A model generated the notes under the pieces. It was not told where the DNA came from. It ran no database searches and saw nothing but the letters and a program-made list of their open reading frames with translations. A DNA stretch of 39,492 nt from Lewinellaceae bacterium (GTDB taxonomy: Bacteria; Bacteroidota; Bacteroidia; Chitinophagales; Saprospiraceae): the NCBI GenBank assembly GCA_947459655.1, contig CANHEE010000001.1, positions 1 through 39,492 of the forward strand, written 5' to 3'. Position 1 is the first letter of the stretch; every line of letters starts with the position of its first letter. Below are positions 32,796-39,492 of this stretch, one piece after another. Both the position numbers and the translations under genes were made by a program.

Positions 32796-35771
32796 ATGAA
32801 AAAGCTTCTGCCCCTTTTTCTGGGGTTGGTGATCAACGGCGTGCAGGCCCAGCAGACATTTCCCGCCAATGGTCCTGCCGACAACAGAGATGGCAAATTT
32901 GTCTTCATCAACGCCACCATTTATAAGTCCTGGAACGAAAAAATAGACCATGCATCTCTGCTGATATCCAAAGGTAAAGTAGCTGCAATTGGTTCTGACC
33001 TTACCATACCTGCTGATGCCGCTGTCATCGACTTGAAGGGCAAATATATCTACCCTGCATTTATCGATCTTTTCAGTGATTACGGTATGCCGGAGCCCAA
33101 AGCAGAAGGCAAGAGCCCTGATCAAAGACCGCAGATGCTGAGCAACAAAAGGGGCTCCTTTGCATGGAACGAGGCTTTGAAATCAGAGTTTAACGCCAAA
33201 GATAATTTCTCTTTCCAGCAGGAAAAGGCCAAAAACCTCAAAAATGCAGGATTTGGAGCCGTTGTTGCCCACCGGTTTGACGGCATCTCCAGAGGAACCG
33301 GAGCACTGGTATCCCTAGCCGAACTACGGGAGCACGAGCTTATTATGAAACCGGATGCTGCAAATTTTTTTTCCTTCAATAAGGGAAGTTCCACGCAGGA
33401 TTATCCCGGCTCGCTGATGGGCTGCATCGCGCTGCTTCGCCAGACATATTATGACGGACAATGGTATTCCACTCAAAAAGAGGAGTTCAACAATTCGCTG
33501 GAAACCTGGAACTCCAATATGAAACTGCCTCAGATTTTTGCTGTCGGCGGTGTCCTGGAAGCCCTACGCGCCAACAAAATTGCCCGGGAATTCAACACCA
33601 AGTACATTTTCAAAGGCAGCGGAGATGAATACAAACGCCTGAAAGAACTGAAGGAAACCGGGGCGGAGCTGATCATCCCACTTAAATTTCCAGAGGCTTA
33701 CGATGTGGAAGATCCATATGATGCGCTTCAGGTAGATTTTGCAGACCTGAAACACTGGGAAATTGCACCCTCCAATCCTGCCAGATTGGTGAAAGAGGGC
33801 ATAAAAACGGCGTTCACCAGCCACGGATTGAAAAACACCGGCGACTTTCTACCCGCTTTGAGAAAAGCAGTGGAATATGGACTTCCGGAGGAACAGGCAC
33901 TGAAATCCCTGACTATTAACCCAGCAGAAATGGTTGGTGCTGCCAACATCACCGGAACACTGGATGTCGGTAAAGTGGCCAGCTTCTTTATTAGCTCCGG
34001 CAATATTTTCAACAAAGACGCCAAAATATACGAGACCTGGACGTCGGGAAGACCCTTTGTCGTAAATGATATGAATATCCCGGTACTGAACGGAAATTAC
34101 GAACTTGCCCTGGCAGATGCGAGGTACAAACTAAGTGTAAGTGGTCCTTCTGACAAATACGAAATGCAGGTCGTTGAAAACGACACGGTCAAGACCAAAT
34201 GCGATTACCAGCTTGGAAACGGAACGATAACACTGACCTTTTCTCCGGAAGGAAAAGAAAAAAGATTCTTTCGCCTCAGCGGTGTCGTCAGCGATTCCAA
34301 ATGGGACGGTCGCGGACAGAATGCTGATGGAAACTGGATCAGCTGGTCGGCGGTAAAAACATCAGACAGTCCCGCCGAAACAAAAAAGGGGGATGCATCC
34401 AAAAAAGATTCTACGTGGGGTGAAATCATCTACCCGGCTATGGCATTTGGCAACGCAACCCTTCCTGTGGCAGAAACCTATCTTTTCAAAAACGCAACTG
34501 TGTGGACGAACGAAGCCGAAGGCATCCTGAAAAACAGTGATGTGCTGGTTTCCAAAGGAAAAATTGCCAGGGTAGGCAAAAACCTAAAAGAGAAAAACGC
34601 CGTTGAAATTGATGCAACCGGAAAACACCTCACTGCCGGCATCATAGATGAGCACTCACATATCGCCATCAGCAGGGGAGTAAATGAGGGCTCACAGGAA
34701 AGTTCGGCCGAGGTCCGAGTCGGCGATGTGGTCAACTCAGACGACATCAACATCTACCGCAATCTTGCAGGTGGAGTGACCACCGTTCATTTGCTGCACG
34801 GATCAGCAAATCCAATTGGCGGACAAAACCAGCTGATTAAACTGAAATGGGGTTACTCCCCGGAGGAAATGAAAGTTCCCGCATGGGATGGTTTCATCAA
34901 ATTTGCATTGGGTGAAAACCCGAAGCACTCAAATGCCGGAGATCATGCACGGATCAGGTATCCGCAAACCAGAATGGGCGTAGAACAGGTCTATGAAGAT
35001 TACTTTACAAGAGCCGAGGAGTACGCAAAAGTGAAATACTCAGGAAAACCTTTCCGAAAAGACCTTGATCTGGAAACCATTCTGGAAATACTGGAAAAAA
35101 AGAGATTCATCACCTGCCACTCCTACGTGCAAAGTGAAATAAATATGCTGATGAAGGTGGCAGAAAAACACAATTTTCAGGTCAATACCTTCACACACAT
35201 CCTGGAGGGATACAAAGTTGCCGATAAAATGGCAAAGCACGGTGCAGGAGCATCTACTTTTTCAGACTGGTGGGCTTATAAAATGGAAGTTTACCACGCC
35301 ATTCCGCAAAACGCCGCAATGATGCACCGCGAAGGTGTTGTCGTTGCCATCAACTCTGACGACGCAGAAATGTCACGAAGATTAAATCAGGAAGCTGCAA
35401 AATCTGTCAAGTACGGAGGGGTTTCAGAAGAAGACGCCTGGAAATTTGTCACTTTGAATCCTGCAAAATTATTGCACATCGCCGACCGGACAGGTAGTAT
35501 CAAAACCGGTAAGGCAGCAGATCTGGTGCTGTGGTCTGACAACCCACTATCGATCTACGCAAAGGCCGAAATGACGTTGGTTGAAGGAATCAAATTTTAC
35601 GATGTTGCTGAAGACAAGTTGAAACAACAGAGTCTGCAGAAGGAAAAGGAGCGGCTTATTCAAAAAATGATTCTCGCAAAAAAAGGTGGTAGCCCAACCA
35701 CGGCGGTGCCTGTTAAAAGCAAGAAGCTTTATCACTGCGACGATGATGATGACGAGATGAGAGAACAATGA
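32796..35771 (+). CDS. Secreted tandem amidohydrolase, first domain degenerate
   Basis: The 991-residue protein has a signal peptide (MKKLLPLFLGLVINGVQAQ) and two amidohydrolase-superfamily units. The first, about residues 30-430, keeps the beta-sandwich and barrel layout, but the metal-binding HxH after the first strand is replaced: PAFIDLFSDYG instead of PGxIDxHxH. The second, about 560-960, is intact: IIDEHSHIAISRG (HxH), HLLHGSANPIGG, ITCHSY and FTHILEGY for further His ligands, and INSDDAEM with the catalytic Asp. GKAADLVLWSDNPL is the usual C-terminal sandwich strand. The tail is very acidic (CDDDDDEMREQ). The substrate is unknown; exported members often act on cyclic amides or peptides. 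The sensor kinase gene follows after 30 bases. Confidence 0.88.
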   Translation: MKKLLPLFLGLVINGVQAQQTFPANGPADNRDGKFVFINATIYKSWNEKIDHASLLISKGKVAAIGSDLTIPADAAVIDLKGKYIYPAFIDLFSDYGMPEPKAEGKSPDQRPQMLSNKRGSFAWNEALKSEFNAKDNFSFQQEKAKNLKNAGFGAVVAHRFDGISRGTGALVSLAELREHELIMKPDAANFFSFNKGSSTQDYPGSLMGCIALLRQTYYDGQWYSTQKEEFNNSLETWNSNMKLPQIFAVGGVLEALRANKIAREFNTKYIFKGSGDEYKRLKELKETGAELIIPLKFPEAYDVEDPYDALQVDFADLKHWEIAPSNPARLVKEGIKTAFTSHGLKNTGDFLPALRKAVEYGLPEEQALKSLTINPAEMVGAANITGTLDVGKVASFFISSGNIFNKDAKIYETWTSGRPFVVNDMNIPVLNGNYELALADARYKLSVSGPSDKYEMQVVENDTVKTKCDYQLGNGTITLTFSPEGKEKRFFRLSGVVSDSKWDGRGQNADGNWISWSAVKTSDSPAETKKGDASKKDSTWGEIIYPAMAFGNATLPVAETYLFKNATVWTNEAEGILKNSDVLVSKGKIARVGKNLKEKNAVEIDATGKHLTAGIIDEHSHIAISRGVNEGSQESSAEVRVGDVVNSDDINIYRNLAGGVTTVHLLHGSANPIGGQNQLIKLKWGYSPEEMKVPAWDGFIKFALGENPKHSNAGDHARIRYPQTRMGVEQVYEDYFTRAEEYAKVKYSGKPFRKDLDLETILEILEKKRFITCHSYVQSEINMLMKVAEKHNFQVNTFTHILEGYKVADKMAKHGAGASTFSDWWAYKMEVYHAIPQNAAMMHREGVVVAINSDDAEMSRRLNQEAAKSVKYGGVSEEDAWKFVTLNPAKLLHIADRTGSIKTGKAADLVLWSDNPLSIYAKAEMTLVEGIKFYDVAEDKLKQQSLQKEKERLIQKMILAKKGGSPTTAVPVKSKKLYHCDDDDDEMREQ

Positions 35772-35801
35772 GCGGACTATTCTGCCTAACCCAATTTGCA
35801 C

Positions 35802-37328
35802 ATGAATAAGAAATCAATACTGACCATCATTGTCTTAATGGCTTTTGCTTTGCTGGGAAGTATTGGCTTGCAAATCTACTGGATTCGCAATGCCGTAAAC
35901 CTCAATAAGGAACAGTTTGATAAAAATGCTTTCGCAGCATTGCGTCATGTCGCCGACAGGCTGGAGAAGGAGGAAAACAACAAAATATCTAAAATCAGCG
36001 ACTTTGTGCTGCGCAAAAACACCGGTGACAGAGTCATTAGCGATGAGGAGTTTCTGGACCTTGGACTCGACCCCGAACAGGTTGAAGCATTTGACAGCAC
36101 CTATCGAAGCACACATGCCTACATGGAAAACGGTCAGTCGTTGCAGGAATACAGGCGTTCCCACAACATGATAGAAACCATGCTTGCCCAGCAAATCTTC
36201 GGAGTAAAACCTGTAGAGGAGCGCATCAACGCTGAATCACTTGACAAAACAATCCATCAGGAATTGAAAAATGTCGGACTGGGTAATGTGGAATTTCAGC
36301 ATGGTATTTTTTCCAACCAGTCCAATGGTTTTGTCATTAAAAACGGGCATTACGTCATTATCGACAGCAACAATCCGACGCCGGATGCGGTACAGGCCCA
36401 AGCTTTTGATTACCTCAACACTACCCGCTATAAAGTAGACCTGTTTTCAGTGCAGGACAACAAATCACCGGGGTTTCTGAGCCTGTATTTCAGCAATAAA
36501 ACCGGTTATCTTTGGTCTTCCGTCTGGAAAACATTGCTGGCCTCCATCTTTTTTACCGGGACAACGCTCTTCTGTTTTGCCTACACCATTTATGTCATTT
36601 TCCGTCAGAAAAAACTGGATCAGATTAAAAATGACTTCATCAACAACATGACGCATGAGTTTAAAACACCCATAGCAACCATATCACTTGCCGCTGATTC
36701 CATCACCGCACCTTCAATACTCACCAATCCTGATAAAGTAAAGCGCTTTGTCGATATTATCAAACAGGAAAACAAAAGGATGAACGGGCAGGTGGAAAAA
36801 GTGCTGCAAATGGCCATTCTAGACAGAGATACCCTGCAACTAAAAATTACTGAAATCGACATCAACGAAATAATTGAACATGCACTGGCTAATTTCTCCC
36901 TGCAGGTTGAGGCTCGTGGCGGTTTTATTCATACAGAACTCCTGGCCGTAAGGCATGTCATTGAAGGCGATTTCACTCATATTTCGAACATCATTCACAA
37001 TTTGCTGGACAACGCCAACAAATACTCACCGGAGAATCCGGAAATTATCATACGAACCAGAAATATTTCGGACGGAATCGAAATCAGCGTTGAAGACAAA
37101 GGGCTTGGACTCAGTCCTGCTTCCAGAAAACTAATATTCGACAAGTTTTACAGGGTTCCGACCGAAAACATCCACGATATCAAAGGTTTTGGTCTGGGTT
37201 TGAGTTATGTAAGAAACATGCTGACCGCGCACAAAGGGTCGATCGAAGTCATCAGCGAATACGGAAAAGGGAGCAGTTTTATCGTATTTTTGCCATTCAA
37301 GCAATCCGGGAATGACAACAATTCATGA
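35802..37328 (+). CDS. Membrane sensor histidine kinase
   Basis: The ATG at 35802 gives MNKKSILTIIVLMAFALLGS; the frame extends two codons upstream to a TTG. The 508-residue protein has a first membrane helix at about 7-27, a periplasmic sensor region of some 215 residues that I do not recognise, and a second helix at about 243-265. The cytoplasmic kinase follows. His near residue 284 in MTHEFKTPIATI is the phosphorylation site (H box), NLLDNANKYSP is the N box, DKGLGLSP the G1 box and GFGLGLSYV the G2 box. No HAMP domain is evident. No response regulator is encoded next to it in this window, which is unusual; it may be an orphan or act on a distant partner. Confidence 0.9.
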   Translation: MNKKSILTIIVLMAFALLGSIGLQIYWIRNAVNLNKEQFDKNAFAALRHVADRLEKEENNKISKISDFVLRKNTGDRVISDEEFLDLGLDPEQVEAFDSTYRSTHAYMENGQSLQEYRRSHNMIETMLAQQIFGVKPVEERINAESLDKTIHQELKNVGLGNVEFQHGIFSNQSNGFVIKNGHYVIIDSNNPTPDAVQAQAFDYLNTTRYKVDLFSVQDNKSPGFLSLYFSNKTGYLWSSVWKTLLASIFFTGTTLFCFAYTIYVIFRQKKLDQIKNDFINNMTHEFKTPIATISLAADSITAPSILTNPDKVKRFVDIIKQENKRMNGQVEKVLQMAILDRDTLQLKITEIDINEIIEHALANFSLQVEARGGFIHTELLAVRHVIEGDFTHISNIIHNLLDNANKYSPENPEIIIRTRNISDGIEISVEDKGLGLSPASRKLIFDKFYRVPTENIHDIKGFGLGLSYVRNMLTAHKGSIEVISEYGKGSSFIVFLPFKQSGNDNNS

Positions 37329-37377
37329 GGTCAACTGCTACTGAACCTTCAGGCGCTCCGAACGTTAACTCAGACAC

Positions 37378-39147
37378 ATGTCCGAAACCAAGAAGCAAAA
37401 ACAAATAGATCTATCGCTTTTGCGAAAAGTGCTGCTGCTTGCCCTGCCCCACAGGTCACTGCTGTTTACCGCTGCTACGCTTACTCTTGTCGTTGCTCCA
37501 CTAGCTCCCTTACGCTCTCACCTCATTCAGAAGATGGTGGATGAAAACATCAGCAAATCTGATATCAGGGGACTGACCATTATGGCTGCCGTTGTTTTCG
37601 CAATACTGATGCTCGAGGCCCTACTGCTCTATTTCTTTACATGGACCACCAATAAACTGGGGCAAAATGTCATAAAGGACCTCCGGGTACGGGTCTTCAA
37701 GCACATCACCTCCTTCCGGTTGCAGTATTTTGATACCAATCCCATAGGCACATCCACCACAAGAACCATCAATGACCTGGAAACCATTAATAGCGTATTT
37801 TCTGAGGGAATTATCACCATTACTGCAGACATACTCACGCTAATACTTGTTTTGCTATTCATGCTCCTGACTTCCTGGAAACTTACGCTTGTTTGTTTGC
37901 TGACCGCGCCCTTTTTAATCATAGCGAGTTACATTTTCAAAGAAAAAGTCAAGTCTTCCTTCCAAAGGGTCCGCTCAGAAGTTGCCAGAATGAATGCTTT
38001 TTTGCAGGAAAGAATAAGCGGAATGAAAACCGTGCAGATTTTCAATGCCGAGCAACAGGAATTATCGAGGTTCCAGAGCATCAACAAATCGCTCACAAAA
38101 GCCAACATCGATGGTATTTTCTACTACGCAGTTTTCTTCCCTGTCGTGGAAATACTATCAGCCGCAGCACTTGGGCTGATGGTATGGTATGGTGCAGGTG
38201 CAGTGCTCAGAAGCGAAATCACGATTGGAGTGCTGGTCGTTTTCCCTGTTTACATCGCCATGTTTTTTAGACCCATCCGCATGCTCGCCGACAAATTCAA
38301 TACCCTTCAAATGGGTCTTGTGGCAGCTGATCGGGTTTTCAAAATTCTGGAAGACAGCGACAACCTGGAAAAATCGGGTAGCGGTACAGCAGATTGCTTC
38401 GCTGGTCTTGTCGAGTTTGAACAAGTAGATTTCTCCTACACAAAAGGCCATCCTGTATTGAAAGATATTTCATTTGCTATTCAACCGCAGGAATCACTTG
38501 CCATCGTCGGCAGCACAGGTTCTGGAAAAACCACCATAATCAACCTGCTGAGCAGATTCTATGAAATTGATGGTGGGCGCATAAAAATCGATGGAACCGA
38601 CATCCGCGAACTGAGTCAGCAGTGTCTGAGAGATAGAATTGCCGTAGTTCTACAGGATGTTTTTCTGTTCTCCGGTTCGGTTTTGGACAACATTACTCTC
38701 GGAAACAAAAAAATCAGCAGAGAAAATGCAATTGCCGCCGCCAAATTGATTGGTGCACACGAATTTATTGAAAGACTTCCCGGTGGATACGACTATCAGG
38801 TAATGGAGCGGGGCGCTACACTTTCTATGGGCCAGCGACAACTGATTTCATTCGTGCGGGCACTCGTTATCGATCCCGATATCCTGATTCTCGATGAGGC
38901 TACATCCTCAATCGACCCCGAAACAGAAGCTGTCATTCAATTTGCCATTGAAAAACTGATGTCTAAAAGAACCTCCATCATTATTGCGCACCGACTTTCT
39001 ACAATCAGACATGCCACCAATGTAATGGTGTTGTCCAAAGGTGAGATTGTAGAAATGGGAACACATGCAGCACTGATTCAGAACGAACATGGACATTATA
39101 AAACCCTTTATGAAATGCAGTTTACAGAACAGCAGGCAACCGCGTAA
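37378..39147 (+). CDS. MsbA-like ABC exporter, fused membrane and ATPase domains
   Basis: This 589-residue half-transporter has an N-terminal six-helix exporter domain (about residues 20-310) and a C-terminal ATPase. Walker A is GSTGSGKTT near residue 380, the Q-loop follows in VVLQDVFLFSGS, the signature is LSMGQRQ (Met for the usual Gly) near 481, Walker B is ILILDEATSSID near 503, and the H-loop is IIIAHRLSTI. It should work as a homodimer or heterodimer and export lipids or drugs. The family includes MsbA, which flips lipid A, and MdlB/YheI-type heterodimer partners; the ERGATLSMGQRQ form is closer to the latter. It begins 49 bases after the kinase stop. No second half-transporter is next to it. 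Confidence 0.92.
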   Translation: MSETKKQKQIDLSLLRKVLLLALPHRSLLFTAATLTLVVAPLAPLRSHLIQKMVDENISKSDIRGLTIMAAVVFAILMLEALLLYFFTWTTNKLGQNVIKDLRVRVFKHITSFRLQYFDTNPIGTSTTRTINDLETINSVFSEGIITITADILTLILVLLFMLLTSWKLTLVCLLTAPFLIIASYIFKEKVKSSFQRVRSEVARMNAFLQERISGMKTVQIFNAEQQELSRFQSINKSLTKANIDGIFYYAVFFPVVEILSAAALGLMVWYGAGAVLRSEITIGVLVVFPVYIAMFFRPIRMLADKFNTLQMGLVAADRVFKILEDSDNLEKSGSGTADCFAGLVEFEQVDFSYTKGHPVLKDISFAIQPQESLAIVGSTGSGKTTIINLLSRFYEIDGGRIKIDGTDIRELSQQCLRDRIAVVLQDVFLFSGSVLDNITLGNKKISRENAIAAAKLIGAHEFIERLPGGYDYQVMERGATLSMGQRQLISFVRALVIDPDILILDEATSSIDPETEAVIQFAIEKLMSKRTSIIIAHRLSTIRHATNVMVLSKGEIVEMGTHAALIQNEHGHYKTLYEMQFTEQQATA

Positions 39148-39187
39148 ATTCCGGTGGTGACTGGAAAATGGTTGACGATAAATCAAT

Positions 39188-39492
39188 ATGAAGATATACC
39201 TCCGAGATTCACTGAATTTTTTGTCCAAGATCACATTCAGACGCGGTCTGAATGTACTGAAGTTGGTCAGCAGTTTCTATGTGACAAAATACCTGCGCAA
39301 ACCGGTGCAGTGGGGTATGCCTATGACCATTTCCTTCGAACCCACAACGGCCTGTAATCTGCGCTGTCCGGAATGTCCAAGTGGTCTCCGCGCTTTCAGC
39401 CGACCAACCGGAAACCTAAAAGAGGATTTTTTCCGAGATACCGTTGACAGCATAAGCAAAGATCTGCTGTATCTTATTTTCTATTTTCAGGG
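39188..39492 (+). CDS. Radical SAM/SPASM-type protein N-terminus (partial)
   Basis: The right window edge cuts this gene after about 101 codons. The ATG at 39188 begins MKIYLRDSLNFLSKITFRRG. After 40 residues comes PMTISFEPTTACNLRCPECP, where the CxxxCxxC cluster motif of radical SAM enzymes is complete. The following PSGLRAFSRPTGNL is typical of the SPASM-type peptide or heme-modifying subgroup, which usually has a C-terminal SPASM domain with extra iron-sulfur clusters; that part is not in the window, so the subgroup and substrate are uncertain. It starts 40 bases after the ABC exporter gene on the same strand and could be cotranscribed. Confidence 0.85.
   Translation, partial: MKIYLRDSLNFLSKITFRRGLNVLKLVSSFYVTKYLRKPVQWGMPMTISFEPTTACNLRCPECPSGLRAFSRPTGNLKEDFFRDTVDSISKDLLYLIFYFQ

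Noticed and set aside
1-39492. CRISPR arrays, tRNA or rRNA genes
   Set aside because: No regular direct repeats with spacers, and no cloverleaf or rRNA-like sequence was recognised by eye in the gaps. A tRNA scan would be decisive.

Overview
This window looks like chromosomal DNA from a member of the Bacteroidota; the order cannot be fixed from sequence alone. The evidence is the repeated promoter -7 element TAnnTTTG upstream of many starts, and several families typical of the phylum: paired DUF4199 membrane proteins, a DUF6089 outer-membrane barrel, a short adenylate kinase, a two-domain secreted amidohydrolase and MutS2. Genes are densely packed, with many 1-4 base stop/start overlaps. There is no rRNA, no tRNA that I could recognise, no CRISPR array and no intact insertion sequence.

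Layout. 1-152: start of a leftward exported protein, probably a glucosaminidase. 308-1495: uncharacterised ATP-grasp-like protein. 1633-3044: two divergent XRE-type regulators, one possibly membrane-anchored and one an S24 (LexA-like) repressor, around an AT-rich 389-base gap. 3068-7215: TesA-like lipoprotein esterase, DPM1/GtrB-like glycosyltransferase and mutS2. 7409-9587: translationally coupled DUF4199-DUF4199-GT4 cluster. 9672-12389: tatD-like, tcdA, queE and adk. 12448-12732: HigA-like antitoxin broken by a stop codon, without its toxin. 12918-20710: YyaL/DUF255 protein, mnmG, flavin reductase-like protein, DUF1015 protein, DUF6089 protein and a sugar nucleotidyltransferase.

20711-22400 is the most accessory-like part. 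It holds a possible LysE-type transporter relic, an AT-rich pair encoding an XRE-plus-transmembrane protein and an 80-residue membrane protein, two strong inverted repeats, and a small basic secreted protein. 22410-28133 is a leftward run of an RND pump, a sterol desaturase-like enzyme and lnt. 28273-32703 is a leftward run of fahA, serC, a LolC/E-like permease and pssA. The right end runs rightward: a tandem amidohydrolase, a sensor kinase without an adjacent regulator, an MsbA-like ABC exporter and the start of a radical SAM protein.

Functionally most of the window is housekeeping: envelope lipid and lipoprotein work (pssA, lnt, LolC/E-like permease, ABC exporter, RND pump), glycan synthesis (two glycosyltransferases and a nucleotidyltransferase), tRNA modification (mnmG, tcdA, queE), and serine and tyrosine metabolism (serC, fahA). 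I see no complete defence or mobile system. The best candidates for undescribed biology are the two membrane-linked XRE regulators with their partners, the DUF4199/GT4 cluster, and the ATP-grasp-like protein at 308-1495.
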